A program made the translations under genes and the position numbers. A stretch of 64,000 nt of DNA from Pogonophryne albipinna (Eukaryota > Chordata > Actinopteri > Perciformes > Artedidraconidae). Of this stretch, positions 37,490 through 51,185 are shown in pieces. The notes below the pieces were generated by a model. It was given only the letters and a program-made list of their open reading frames with translations, was not told where the DNA came from and ran no database searches. The first letter of the stretch is position 1; every line of letters starts with the position of its first letter. The DNA is taken from positions 4,919,483 through 4,983,482 of the forward strand of contig CM053251.1 of assembly GCA_028583405.1 (NCBI GenBank), in the 5' to 3' direction.

Positions 37490-40064
37490 TCATGCTGTTG
37501 TGTCCTTGCCACATTGCCTGCTGTCTCTCTGTGTGTCCTAAACCTGTGCCCGCATATGTGTGTGTGTGCAAGTGTGAGAGAGCATGCTGTGTGTGAGTGC
37601 AGAAAGATGCTGTGAGTGTGTTAGTGCCCTTCTCTCTCAACATCCCTGATCCTGTAAATATGCATGCATGTGTTTGTTGTTATTGTGTTGATGCAGAGTT
37701 GTGCAAGTGTGTGTGTGTGTTATCCGTTGAGCTGCAACATATCGTCTTCTGGTTGTGACACCACGGAGAGCGAGAGATAGTGTGGGTCGGATCTAGCCGG
37801 GGATAACGACAGAATCCGGCAATGAAAGGCAGGGCGGAGGAGAGGATGAAGGGATGAGGCGAGCAAAGAAACAGAGATAGAGAGGACTTTGCATGAGGTC
37901 AGACCCGCTGGTTTTGTGTTACAGATAAACGGGAGAATAGAGCAGGGTAGAGAAAGGCAGAGGGAGCGCGGCGAGGATGTCATGAGAGGACAAATTAGCC
38001 GGCTTCTTTCTTACAGATAAACCGAAAATCAAGGAGCCGATTGGCAGCCTCTGAGTCATTGGCAGCGGCGGCGACTCACGGCCTTGTTTCCCGTAAATCC
38101 CCCCTGCCTGTTGTTGCTTCATCACTCAAGCTTCTTCTGTTTTGATTTACCGAGCAGAACAAACATGTTGCAAGTGTTGTTTCTGATGCCCTTTTGCTCC
38201 TCCTACCATCTGCCGGTATAATGAACTCTATAAGCCGTATGATTTGTTAGCATTGGAAGAACAGCGCCCCCTGGTCCACCGTTAAACCCTGCGGCAGATG
38301 TCCCGCTTAATCTTTGTAAACTGCAGAGCTCAGACTGGTAGAGCTTCTTTGCAATGGCTTTCTCTAGAGTAATTATACTATTATAATGTGATGATATAAT
38401 ATGATAATGATTTATCGATGTGAAAATGGTGCACTCTACAAGGCTTTGTAATGCAAAAAGGCCCTTCTTGTGTTCTGATGCCTTGGCAGTGTTAGTGTTT
38501 GCTGTAATTATGGATTGAAATGAATCATAAGAATGGACTAAGGCTACAAAGAAAAGGAGGAATGGGATAGCTGCCCGCCGGAGGACAGATTATCTTTTTC
38601 TTTGTTACAGCTGAACTAAAAACGGGAGGCAGAGGGAAAGAGATTGTTGCTTTTTTTAAGTAGATTGGATTTTTCTTCAAAGGGTCAGCTCTACTAAAAT
38701 AAAATGTGTATTTCCATCTTACCTGTAATGGAAGCGATGCAGATCGTTTTATTGCCCAGGTTTTGAGGTACTCGTCTCTTGAGATTTCTTCAGACGATTC
38801 AATATAATGGGGTTGAAATGCAATTTAGTTTGTGTTGCCCGAAAGATTGAAAAGTTTTATTAAAAAAAACAGTAACATGTTTTTTCTTAGAAAACAATGT
38901 TTTGATTACTCTGGAAGATCTCAGTGTGAACAGTTTTCGTAAGAATTACCGCAGAATTATATTTATATTGAACACAAGCTGTTGATCTTATGTCTGATAG
39001 AGACATCATTCCTGGGGAGAGGACTATTTCTTCAGCAGAGGTAGTTCGCACCCATACCTCAAAGGGGCACTGCCAAGACCCCAGGAAGTCATCAAGGTGT
39101 ATGATCAAGTTCTTAGTGGCCAAATGGCTGTAATACAACTTCAGTGTCAGTCACGCGATACGGCTGGGCCTAAAAATACTTTTTTCCATTGAATTACGTA
39201 TTTAAATCAGCTTAGAATTCGTTAAGGTAAATCAACTCCACAATACACTTGAATAGCCCTCATTTATAATATAAGGACCTGGAAATCTGCGCTAAAAGCT
39301 GAATCCAGAGTTATTTTCAATCCTCCATTCATTTGAATGAGCCGAGACCGGACGTGACGGAACGTATCGGAGGCGGGGCTTAAGGAAAATGCCCCAGATA
39401 ACAGGTCTTTTTTTACTTGAGAGTCAAGATATTTTGGTTTAATAAGCCACTGAGTACCTTCAATAGGAATGGACTTGTATCTAATTATCTTTATATATCC
39501 ATGGGTTGACCAGAACATTAATATTGTGGCTCCATAAAGTTAAGGGACTCACAAGAGACTGACTTGAATTATAATTGGTAAATCTGAAGAATCAAAGGCC
39601 CTGACTTTTAGTATGACTCAAACTTTAAAACACTTAATACATACGTCCAAAACGTCTCCCTGCCCGTGTACAAAGCTCAATTTCTCTGCAGCTCCGTACT
39701 TAGTTAACGCAATGTTTCTGTCAAAAAGTTTTCAAAGCCAAGTTGAGATACATTGTTTACTTTGAGTCTGGAGAAACGCCCTTAAGAGTCACAGGCGGAG
39801 TAGCTCGCTGCGTGACAGTTTGCCTCTTTAACAGTAGTTTATATAAACATCATAAACACGATCTCTCCCGTCGCCATGCAAGAATACTGCATAAATAAAT
39901 AACTTAAAACATGTTGGCATAAAGTCTAAAAAGGCACAGTCGTTGAATTTGATCCAGGGCTTCTGAATCAACGGTCTTGTGTCTGTGGGACTGGGGTTGC
40001 ATCCAAAACAACACGGACACTGGGTCTGTTTTTGTAAAATTGGTGAGGCGACCCTCTATCGAGA

Positions 40065-40107
40065 AACAGAGAGGCCGACAGAGAGGCCGACAGAGAGGCC
40101 GACAGAG
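40065..40107. repeat. 14-bp tandem triplication
   Basis: GAGAGGCCGACAGA is repeated three times head to tail. Confidence 0.9.
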
Positions 40108-40362
40108 AGTGATTTGAAGGAGATCAACTGGATGTGAATGATTGGTGTGTTCAGGCCTCGCCCAGCCGTCCTGACACCACACAACACCCATCAGTCATTG
40201 TTGGAACCACACACACACACAAACACTGCTAATGGACAGATGATAATCACACACACCCTGTCACACAGCGCTCTTCTCCGGTTTGATAGCGGAAGAGCAC
40301 TACAGGTCAGCGTGCTATTATTACAGCTTCATCTAGCTGTAGTCTATGCGTGTGTGTGTATG

Positions 40363-40397
<35 letters not shown>

Positions 40398-40489
40398 GGA
40401 AATATGAGCTCATAGACTGCTGCTCACCACTGCTTCTCTGACAGCTTCACTGACAATAAAAAGAAAAGGGAATGAGGGCGACACAGATG

Positions 40490-40643
<154 letters not shown>

Positions 40644-41415
40644 GCCTTGTATCAAGTAAGTGACAGTGAAGGACTGCCGAGAAAACAGAGAACAGAGAAG
40701 GAGCGAGTGAATGAGCTGGTGTGTGTGTGTGTGTGTGGATGTGTGTGTTAGTATGTGTGTGTCTGCATAAAAATAGACTGAGCGACTGCGAGGATACTGA
40801 GAGACTGATAGAAGCTGTAAAGAGAGAGACTGCTGGAGAAAGAGAGAGCAGAAGGGGAATTAAGAAAACCACAGAAGAAGAGGCGAGTCTGGCTTTGCGG
40901 CTGAGCGGGTGCACAATCGGGGGGGGAGAGGATGAAGCACATGGGGGGGGGGGGGGGGGGGCACTTTTACAGAAGAGGGGGATTGGAGAGCGCAACAGGA
41001 GAGAGGGCAAAAAAAAGAGGGAAAGCTGACGAAATGGAGAGAGAAATCCAGAAAGAGGATTTAGATAGAGAGGGGGGAGACGAGGGAGAGCAGAGAGTGC
41101 GGGAAAGGGAGTGGTAATTGAGAAGAATGAAAGGCTAAGAGCTTTGAAGACTGTATTAGTTGTACTGTGTGAAAGGCCCATGGATCATTTAGTGACATCG
41201 ATGTATTGGATTGAGGATAATGGGGATTTATGGTGGCACTTAAGGCCATACAGGCAGAATACCAGCCAAAAATGGTCATAATGCGGGACGTGGGGCGGAT
41301 GGCGAAGGGGACATGGGCGTGTGTCCGTGTGGAGAGAGGTAAGAGACAGAAAGAGATATCAGAGCAACAGACAGGATGCGAGACGTGTTCTGACAAATCC
41401 TGCCATATGATGGAA

Positions 41416-41967
41416 AGGGGACCTGTCATGCAAAATGCACTTTGTGATGTCTTTTATACTTAAATATGTGACCCTGGTGCGTCGGGGAACTCACGCAGCG
41501 TCAGAAAATAGAACCTTCTCTCTTTTCCTCCGTACATCAAATCTTTTAAAAACAGGGGTACAACGAGCGGATACAGATTTGCTGCCGATATGACGTCAAA
41601 TCGGCAGCAAATCAACTCACCTTGTGATAAACCTACAAGAGAAAAAGCATTTGAGCTCCATACTGTTTCAGAAATAATCCTTGACGTAGTTTCAACAGGA
41701 TGGCGTTTTATCACAGCAGAACTTTATCTCCGGTAGAATTCTGATCAGGCATTAGCTCCGCCTCCTCTTCTTCTTTTTTTTCAAGCCAAGGACCCACAAT
41801 CTGCGTTTCTCTAACAGGGCTTCAAAAGAGGGGTATGAGCAGTATGAGGCATGGCTACAATGGGTGATCTGTTTGGTATTTTGAAAAAAAAACTTCACTG
41901 ACATGTTTTATATAGGTATGGCCCTACAATATATGTTTTCAAATATACCATGATAGGTCCACTTTAA
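41416..41967 (+). mobile_element. MITE with AAAGGGGACC ends
   Basis: The left end AAAGGGGACCTGTCATGCAA and the right end CATGATAGGTCCACTTT form an inverted repeat. The interior contains a palindromic patch TTTGCTGCCGAT ... ATCGGCAGCAAA near 41578-41610. No gene. Confidence 0.65.
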
Positions 41968-42125
41968 GTAGAAGTACAGAATCTCAAAGTATCAAGAGTG
42001 CTGCTTTTTGTATGGTGTTTCCTCTCAGATTGCGTCATACACTGTTGATAAATGGGTGGTAAGAGTACTCAGATAAAGAAATATACTCTGTTACAAGAAA
42101 AGGTACTGCACTTAGAATCTTACCT

Positions 42126-42440
42126 AAAGAGGCCCTATTATGCTTTTTGTGTTTTCCCTTTCCTTTAGTGTATAGGGTTTAGTGCATGTAAATGGTCTGC
42201 AAAGGCTAAAATCCCTGTGTTACCTGAGAGTTTCTCACCCACACCTGAAACGCCTCCATTGGACTCCTTTGTTTACTTCTGGAACATAGTGACATCACGG
42301 AATAACAATCACGCTTCTATTGGATAGCGCTCCAGCACATTATACATGATAGGCTAAGGGGCGGGACATCTCTTAATGGTTGACCAATCCCAACAGCTAA
42401 CGAATCAGAGCAGACTGGGCTCTGGTTTAGAGTCTCTGGT
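42126..42440 (+). mobile_element. Family 2 MITE, copy C
   Basis: It starts AAAGAGGCCCTATTATGC and passes through GCTAAGGGGCGGGACATCTC and CAGAGCAGACTGGGCTCTGG, as in the copy at 8441. It sits inside a further AGTAC-rich hAT-like repeat (about 42060-42683), so the two are probably nested. Confidence 0.65.
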
Positions 42441-45400
42441 AATGTAGTACAGTATATGAAGTAGGTTTGAGATTGACGATGTTGGGTCAGCAGATAGAGA
42501 GGATTCAAAGTGTTGACAGAAGACATCTGGATTTGTTATTGATACAGAAGGAATAAATCCCATTCAACCACATCATTAATGTAATGAAATAAAAGCGTAA
42601 AGTAGCAGGAAGTGGACATGTTTTATCTCAAAGTTTGCTTGAGTACAGCACTTTAGTAAATGTGCTTAATCACCTCCGCCCTCTGGAGATACTGTCGAGA
42701 CAGAAGAAAGAACTAAGAAGTGTCCCGGTACTTAACTCGCTTCCCAAATTAGATGACCTCATATAATCGCTCAGATCACACTTGAGCACTTTCGCCGGAC
42801 TTAATCCGATTGAAGCTAAAAAGCGATGACTGTTTTGATTATTTAAAACCTCTCCCCCTCATCCAGAGATTGGCTTCTGCTGAGCGGGCGAGTGTTGATA
42901 AGCCATGCGTCGCTCCTGATTCACAGTTACATGTTTTTACACCGCAGAGACCCAAAGTAAAACCTTTAGAGGGGGGGGGGGCTTCACTGGAGAGGCTGGG
43001 GGTTAAGTGCCTGTTCAGGTGGAAAAGTGGTTGAATAATAAGTACAGGAGTTTTACTGAGGCAGCTCTTTGAAGTCACTTCATGTCATTTTATGTATGTT
43101 ATTTCTGTTTGTTGTTGTTTTTCTCATTTCCTTCGGCAAGTATTTTAATCTACATGGATTTGTTTTTCAAGCACTTAGTAACTTATTATTATTAAAATTA
43201 TGAATATCATTATGAATATTTGTTATTATATATATGTCTACTTATTCCCTTTACCTTTCCTTGGTGTACTTTATGTTTTTTAAATGTAGAAGATGGCTGA
43301 AACTGATTACTTCAGTCATCGAATTTGAATATCTTTCATGTTTTTCTACATTAAATGTTAAAATGCATTAAAAATACAAATGACAATTGACCAAATCCCC
43401 AGTTTCAACTTTAAATAACTTGATTTGTCAAACCAACAAACCAACAAACCCACATTTATTCAAGACAAGCGTTCGCACATTTGAAAAGGTCTTCAGTTTC
43501 ATTACTTTAACCAACAACAAGAATCTGAGAAAATATCCAAATACTTCTTCTTCGAGTCCGTAGCAATCTCAGATGTCAGTATCGGGCACAGGCCACAGCT
43601 GATGGGGTAGGTTCTGCCTGGTCTTCTGGACTGCACCGGGGGGCATCGGCACATTCCAGTAGGTGGGACATTGTCAAGCATAACACAGCATGTTATCCTT
43701 ATAACTGTCTGAACATCATAATCAGATGAAAGACATTGATAAGGATACATAGCTGTGACTTACCAACAAAAGTTTCACTCTAGGAAATATAGTAGCAAAG
43801 TACTTTATTTGATGTAACTAATTCATTTGAATCTGCATTAAAAACCCATGAAGCCCCGGCAGATTCATGACTTTGATTATGCAAACAGCTTTTAACATCC
43901 CATTATGAAACTAAAGGATTTTGGTTCCGTCCCCTAATCGATTAAGTGGATAATGTTTCAGCTCTAACCCTGAAACTGCGGTCCCAAGCACACTTCTTCA
44001 GCCTTAAAGGCCCGAACAAGCTGGACGCTCTAATTGCTGCATCCAGTTGTGTGATTCTGCTAATATGATTATTTAATGGTGGATTGTACTCTGGAGGGTT
44101 GAAGCCTCAGCAGCAGCAGCATCTCATCTGCGTCCCATCACCACCTTGGGGGGAGTTAGTGTCCACATGGCTCGGGTTGCCTACCTTTTTTATTCCAGGA
44201 GTTCAAATAAAAAAATACAGGCATGCCATTAAACTTTCAGCAGGTCCTGGAGAATTGCCGAGTTTAAATATTAAAAAGGAGAAGGCTGCATACACTATAA
44301 TTATTAATGCTGGACAAATACAATTGAATATTCATGTTCTTTTTTTAATGATTTATCAGTCATTCAAAATATACTTTTGATGATATAATGTGTTTTTATA
44401 ATTATTTGGTGGCAAACTTTTGGAACTCTTTTGAAAAGTAAAAAATCACATGACAAGGCAATGATATATGTAATTGATGTTATATGGCTGACTGTGCATT
44501 AGGAGTAGAGTGAAGCATGGTGTTTAAATAACTATTAATAATCATAATATTACGTTTTTCTAAAATCTCAAAGACGCTTTGACAAAAGACGAAGAAAAAT
44601 ACATGAAGAGATTAAATATAATTCAAAATACGAAAGACATAGTCAATCATAGAGTATGTGTGATGATCTAGCATGTCTGGGTTTTAATGAATGCTGATGG
44701 TAGCTGTGTTTCATTTAACACCTGTCAACCATCATTGCTCACATCTTTTTATCTCCACTCAGCTCTGCATCTTATTTTTTGATGCAAGGTCATGTAGACA
44801 TACAGCCTGTTCACTACCATGAGTATCTATCCGCCCAATGCTAGAGACCAGCTTTGTTTGTCTGTGTGACATTTATTGTTGTTGTTGTTGTTGTAGTGTA
44901 CAGTTAGTGTACAGTTAGTTGATTGGAGATGAAAACAGCTGCAGGACATAACGAGAGCACTGGGGGTGAAACAGTGAGGCTGTGGGCCTGAAACCCAAAA
45001 TAATGAGCTGAAAGACAACGAAAAGCTCCGGAGAGCTAAGGCGAAGTTGAGAGTCAGGTACTCTGCAGCTTCATTACTACAAACAATCCTTCAAGTGGTT
45101 TGAATGGTGGGTTTAAATATAGTTTAAGGGTCAGTTTCAGATTTCAAAATGTGCATTTGTTCTGGTTTGGACACTGGATTTAGTTTGTTGTGCTCAGATA
45201 TCAGTGAAAACAGCAACCTCTGTTTCCAGGAACAACAACCAGGTAACTCTTTCTCACAGAGGGAATAACAACTGGCAAACAACATGTTCATCACCTGTTT
45301 TCTGTTTGGAAAATCACTACTAACTGCTGTGTGCACCACTACCTATATGTCATCCAATGGGTAGAGACTAGCTGTACACTTTAATACGTGAACATATCTG

Positions 45401-48096
45401 GATGAAGTAGTGCTTACAGCCAAGGCAATATGAAGACTGTATAAAAACTCCCTTTTGGTACAGATCCTCTTAAAAAATCAAAGCACTATCATTTTAATAA
45501 ATGTTTCAATGACAATGTGAATATTTTAAAGATGGTCTTTCCCTCTGACATCGGGAATCATACTGCATTTTCAAAAGAAGTAAAAATAATCGCAATTACT
45601 TCTTTATTTCCAAGGGATGCAGCCCCAGTAGAGACATATACAGATGAATATCTGAAAAACTGGACATAAATCTAAAAATATTCAGCTTTTTCTTTGCATA
45701 ACTGTGAACTGGCCCTTTAAGAGTGTGTTAGTGTGTACATGGTGTGTACCTATCCCAGTGTAACACAACCTGTAACGGCTCACAGTCCGTTATGCTTGTT
45801 GCTCCGCTTGCAGCAGTTGACATGCAAATCCACGCTGATTATCTAATAATGAACTGAGGAAATGTGAATTATAGGCAAATGTGCATCATTGCTGTCTTGG
45901 GAAGAACCACTTAAAATGACTGCTTATTATTTTTTTGTGACGAGTCATTCCCGTGACCCCTTGGGCCTGTGAAAAAAACAACAAACATATTAAAACTCAA
46001 TTGTGGAGATTTGGAAAACGACTGGCTGCACTCGGGAGTCAGCGGGTAAACAAACAGGATTTGTTTCATTCCAAGGTTTGATTTCCGAGATGCATGCAGG
46101 GTCTTTAATAATAATAAAAGCCATACGGTGTTTGTTTGTGTGCGGAGAGAGGATCGCGAGAGAGGCAGACAGTGACGAAATGACTCCTTTGAGTGGCGTA
46201 GGATTATTGAAATTCACCTGGAAAGTAAACTAATTTTCTCAGCGGGGTCAGAGGACTGGCTATGGTAATGAAAAGGGAGATGTCATTAGATTCAGTGGTA
46301 TTTGAAGAGTTCTCTGGGGGAGGGAGGAGGGAGGGGGAGATATCTGTGTTTGAGAGAGAGTGTGTGTGTTTTCAAATCGTCTCCCTTGCCACTATCTCTG
46401 CCTCCTCTGTGTATATGTTATTCATAAGCCTGACCTACATGTGCCTATGCTTGTGTGTGCACGACTCTGTGTGTGTGTGCGTGTGTGTGTGTGAGAGGAT
46501 GTGTGTGTGTGTGTGTATAAGTGTATGTGTGTCACTCGATGCAAGAGGAAGTGATAAGGTTCTGGTCCACTTTCCAAGATTCACCAACCACTTTCACGGT
46601 CTGACCACCTCGTTTTATGTATTTTTTTGTAAAATAGAGTGCGATCTCCGGTTGACAGTCTCCTCTGTGTTTATGCTTTCATATTTTGTCTAAGTCTACT
46701 CCACTGCTGCTGCTGCACAGACACACCAGCACCTGCCAGCTCTCTTTATCCTACAGTGGCTGCTGCCAGAAATGTGCCACAAAGGAAAGAAAGGGGGAAA
46801 AACAACATCAAAAGGACATTTCTCAATATACAATTATTACTTGCATCATGAAAACAGACTAGCTTTACGAGTCCAAATAACGGAATATAGACACAAGAGA
46901 TTGAAGTTAAGGTTGTAGAAAATAAAGTCTGACTGCTTGCATCTCAGTAATGGATATGCAAGCGTACCTAAGCAACAGCAAGTCCAAAGAAAGCTGGACG
47001 TGGCCACATTAGATCTCTGGCCTCTCACTCTCTCTTTGGTGTCCTTCAGCCGGAGACTTCACAGCCCGGCCTGGTTAGTAAACATGAGCGAGCTGCAGTT
47101 CACTGATGTTACATTACAGGAGTTCCTGGCGGCGCTGAAAGGAAATGAAAGTTTCAGTTGACTCTCGTTGCCATTTGGAGCTGCCAACACGCCATGGTGA
47201 CTTTTGCAGCTTTGAAGATGCTGTGAAGTGGCCTTGACATTCAAATGTTTCCTCAATGATAAAAGTGATGCTGCGGCACTATGGTCACCAGTAAAAACTG
47301 AGTTGTTATGTTTATCCTGTCAGAACTGGCAATTAGACCACAATTACAACCCTTATTAGAAACACTTGTAGAGCTAACGGTTATTTGCCTCAGTGATTTG
47401 TCTCAAGATTCGCTTTTAGATTAACAGATGAAAAGCTTAGGCTATAAGATGTCAGAAAATACAGAGAAATGTCCATCATCATTTCAAGAGCCCACAATTG
47501 TGTCTTCAAATTAATTCTTTTTTTTCTTCTGACAGACAGCTCAAATTCCAAACACAATTGTCTAAGTACAACGATGATAATCAGAGAAATGCAGCAACTG
47601 CTCACATTTGAGAGACTTTAATTACTCAAAAACACAAGTCAATTAATACCAAATGTTGATTTATGTTGTGTCCATCACCTAATTGACCACGTTGTATCAT
47701 CATTAAACACATTTATGGCCAAACAGAGACAAATACCCATATTACTGCTGCTAGACCTGGATACTTTAAAGGCAATTACTGTTTTATATGATGTCAAATG
47801 TTGTCTTGGTTGTAGAATCTGTGATGACATTTCACTGGATAAAACATTCATGTACACCATTGAATAAGTCAGCAAGAAAAAAAGATATATATTCCTTTAG
47901 TGAGGGAAAAGGTGCGCCATTGCTCAGGAAGTGTGAGGGAATGCATTGTTAGAAAAACAGTACACGTGGCATATAATGAGAGATAGCACACCAAAACACC
48001 TGGGGGCACAAGGTAACTGCACCGAAAGGTCATTTCTCATTTAACAGGAACAAATGGGGGTCACTGCAGCTCTGTACACGAGAAACCACCACAACC

Positions 48097-48107
48097 TGTG
48101 TGTGTGT

Positions 48108-48149
<42 letters not shown>
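48097..48149. repeat. (GT)n microsatellite
   Basis: A GT array with one TA interruption. Confidence 0.97.
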
Positions 48150-48150
<1 letters not shown>

Positions 48151-48391
48151 TGCTTGTATTCCCTGGTTAAGATCCAGATGACTGTCCCCGTCTATGGAGT
48201 GTAAAACCCTTTAAATACACTTTTAAGGCACTTTATAGCTTTAACGCCATTGCTCTTAATTATCTATGTCCCCCTCTATGATTGTTAACGTTTGTCTGTC
48301 CTACTGGTCTGTTTTCCTCACTGTGCACTGTGACAGGGTTGCTCTCCAAAGATCTTGTAGTATATTGTTGTACAGTGACACTAAAGCCTTT

Positions 48392-48396
<5 letters not shown>

Positions 48397-48465
<69 letters not shown>
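48397..48465 (+). repeat. (CT)n array forming the exon 5 polypyrimidine tract
   Basis: About 34 pure CT units end 8 bases before exon 5 (CACCTCAG|G). The array is the only plausible polypyrimidine tract for this acceptor. Repeat length could therefore affect U2AF/PTB binding and splicing of exon 5. Confidence 0.95.
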
Positions 48466-48467
<2 letters not shown>

Positions 48468-48473
48468 CCTCAG

Positions 48474-48644
48474 GACATACAGAGTTGGTGGAGTCCGTTC
48501 CAGATGAACTCACATCCAACGTGAGCAGCAAGCTCACCCTGGAGGTGAGCCGCGGGGACAACAACGACCTCATCACCTGCGCCGTGGTCCATCCCTCTCT
48601 GGCCCCCGGAGACAAGAGGAGCGAGCAGGCTCTGCGGGTGTTGT
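48474..48644 (+). CDS. cadm3: cadm3 exon 5: second half of first Ig C2 domain
   Basis: The exon is 171 bp, phase 1 to phase 1. It encodes the C'-G strands of the second Ig domain: VSSKLTLEV (E strand), then NNDLITCAVVHPSL with the F-strand cysteine at 48578-48580, and the G strand ALRVLY completed by the next exon. An NVS glycosylation sequon begins at 48518. The segment before the E strand is not closely conserved with mammalian CADM3, as is usual for this variable part. The acceptor is remarkable: its polypyrimidine tract is an uninterrupted (CT)n array of about 70 bp ending 8 bases before the exon. Donor TGT|GTGAGT. Confidence 0.9.
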
Positions 48645-49102
48645 GTGAGTCAACCGGGGAATACGCTGATGTAGTAGTGGGGGAGGAACCAGAGATACAG
48701 AGGATGGAAAGAGGGGGGAGTGGAGGACAGACTGATGTGAGAGGGAAATGAAAAAACCTCCAACTGATCGGGTTTTAGTCCTAAAAGTAATCCAATTTTT
48801 TTTGGAATGTAACAGTAATCAGATAACTGGACCTTCCCCTTGTATCCTGATTCTGAATCCCATTACATGAAATCCCTCACTCCCCAAGCCTGACTATTAA
48901 ACAGGATTTCCATTCGAATCCTCCATTTCCATTCCACTTTTATTTCTGCCCTGCTCTTCTCTTTTATTAGGCCGTAGAATCAGTTTCCCCCCCTTTGCAG
49001 TTTGATCTCTGCTCCAGTAATTTCACATCAGTTTCCTGTAATAATGGCCATGCAGGAATTTAACCTTCCTCTGTCGATGCCCAGAGTAGGAGAGCAGGTT
49101 AT

Positions 49103-50751
49103 TAGAGATGTGACGTTCACGAACGATCCAATTCTTTTGAACAGCTCTTTGGTACGAACGAAGGGAACCGAGTCGTACTTGGTGAGAAACGTTCTTTTTA
49201 TCGTTGGTTCACTGCCTGCCATAAATCCACTCGCCTTTAAAGCAACTTGCTTTCCTGAATGCACATTAGTCATAGATGATGGCATAACGCTGCTTGAGTA
49301 GTACTTTGGCTGAGAGATGTAGCAAGTTATACATTTTCTGTGAGTAAAAGTAGATTTCTGGCAGTCATCATTATCCTGGTGATTATTTAGCAGATAAACC
49401 TATTAGCCCCTGGAGTGGCACATTTGATATGTTACCTAATATGGTAAAACCAAATGCAGTAGTTCCATGATGATGTATTTCAGTTCATGTCCTTTGCTAG
49501 ACTTATGATTAACCTTAAGGGTGTCTGGGTGACAAACACAGTAGCCTCATCCCAATACCCCTCCTCGACTCCTCTCTCCCCCTCCTCCGGGACTTGACCC
49601 GGAAATCTACCAAGACACGCCATTTTGAAGGACGTCCCAATAGCTGAAATGCACACGGAGGAGTCGAGGAGGGGTGAGGGAGGAGGGGTGCGGGAGGAGA
49701 CGAAAGGGAGGATACACTTGAACAGACTACGCGGAAGTGTTTTCACTACTCGCGTATAAAAACCCGCCCCCACCTTCACAGCTGGTCCATTTCAACAGAG
49801 GAAAACACACAACTGGAAGATGAGTGGAAAAGTGCTCACAGCTCTGTGGGAATTATTATGTGCAATTCATTTCTAAAAGGCTTTCACTTTACTATAATTA
49901 TATTTTTATTTAAATGTAGGCTACATTTTACACCAAAACGGAACACAAAAGCAGGACCAACCATCATACATTGAATTCCTTGACTAACAAGAGAAAGATT
50001 CATTCATTTAAATAAATATTTAATCAGAAATGGGCCGGTTCTAAGGGTTCTTCAGTTAAGCCTGATGAGAGGGGATACAGCTGTGCACATGTCATCATTA
50101 CAGACGTCGTTTATTAAGAGTGACGTTTGAGTGAACGAGGACATCCCAATTAATACCTGAGGACTCCTCTGTCCTCGCGTCACCTCCTCGTGTCTCTCGC
50201 TCGCATCTTACGGAGGCGGAGCTAAGATGCAAGGAAGGGACGCGAGTGAGGGAAAGGAGGAGTCGAGGAGGGGTATTGGGATGAGGCTTGAACAAGTTCC
50301 TGTGTTTGTTCCCTGTTCCACAATGAGTTCCTGGTTTCCTCAGTTATATCTGTCTTTGACACATTCCTGTCTTTAACCAGTTCCTGATTTATTATATTAG
50401 CAATGTACAGTTTCTGTTCCTCTGGAAAGCATGCGTATCTCTCCATCCTGCCCTGCCACAGTGGAAGGTGACGAAGTGTTGTTGAACTGTCAAGATCCTA
50501 TAAAACCTACACACACACTTTCCTCTGTGTGCACTCTTCCAGAATACTCTGTACTCTGTGAGACCTGTACCTTCGAGGCCTCGAATAAAGAGCCAGCAAG
50601 ACAACTCTGTTTGTTTCACCAGTTTATTGATTGGTCATTCTAAATTGTATATCTCCACAGTATTGACTAGGTCTAAGATTTCCGTAACACCGCGCCCCCT
50701 TAAAAAAGAAACAGCTCTTTTGAACGACAAGAGCCGTAATTCCCATCACTA
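49103..50751. mobile_element. hAT-type element with perfect 8-bp TSD
   Basis: CAGGTTAT occurs directly on both sides (49095-49102 and 50752-50759). The ends are TAGAGATGTGACG and, inverted, TAGTGATGGGAAT; CTTTTGAACAGCTC and its counterpart AACAGCTCTTTTGAAC lie just inside each end. It is 1649 bp and contains a second element at 49543-50288. No transposase frame. Confidence 0.82.
49543..50288. mobile_element. TIR element nested inside the hAT element
   Basis: A terminal inverted repeat of about 30 bp starts AGCCTCATCCCAATACCCCT and is exactly mirrored at 50259-50288. The GGAGGAGTCGAGGAGGGG core is also repeated internally near 49659-49677. A TATA-like GCGTATAAAAACC at about 49754 is followed by a short frame starting MSGKVLTALWELL at 49820 that stops after 18 codons. 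The superfamily is not clear. Confidence 0.72.
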
Positions 50752-51057
50752 CAGGTTATCATCTGAAATGAAACTATAAATGGAGCAGTCTCGTCTCCGG
50801 ACTCAGTGTCGGTGCTGCCCCCCTGTGGGCGAGACCCCGACACTGCACCACCCAGGGAAAGTGATGTCGTTGTGTAAGGGTTATGTCATGGTGGGAGGCA
50901 GAGAGATGGTGACGCCTACATGATGCAGATGGGAGTAGATATGAGACGGGGATGAATGAGACTGTCGCTACTGTCAGCACGGTTTTGAATCCTGTGTTAT
51001 GTAACTACAATCTGTGTGCGTTTGTGTGTGTGTTTGTGTTTTTCCCTACTCGAACAG

Positions 51058-51148
51058 ATTCCCCAGACGTGCAGATCCTGCCTGAGAGCCATCTGCCCAG
51101 AGAGGGAGAGAAGTTTTGTCTCCAGTGTTTGGGCAACGGCAACCCCGA
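51058..51148 (+). CDS. cadm3: cadm3 exon 6: first part of second Ig C2 domain
   Basis: A short exon of 91 bp, phase 1 to phase 2. The first bases complete a Tyr codon, giving VLYSPDVQILP as in the YTP/YSP linker of the family, then PREGEKFCLQCLGNGNP. The canonical B-strand cysteine is the second one, at 51126-51128; the first, at 51117-51119, is extra relative to remembered mammalian CADM sequences. Donor CCGA|GTAAGA is good although the exon ends without a G. A pure CA array of 78 bp begins 38 bp after the exon. The phase-2 border matches the known asymmetric intron inside the third Ig domain. Confidence 0.9.
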
Positions 51149-51183
51149 GTAAGAGACACTCTCTCTCACACACACATACAAAA

Positions 51184-51185
<2 letters not shown>

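Larger units (their letters stand above)
48645..51057 (+). other. cadm3: cadm3 intron 5 (2.4 kb)
   Basis: About two thirds of this intron is one hAT-type element (49103-50751) with another element inside it. A fragment at about 48770-48895 resembles the right half of the repeat at 36659-37229. The last 300 bp before exon 6 are ordinary sequence ending in a T-rich, TG-containing acceptor region. Confidence 0.85.
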
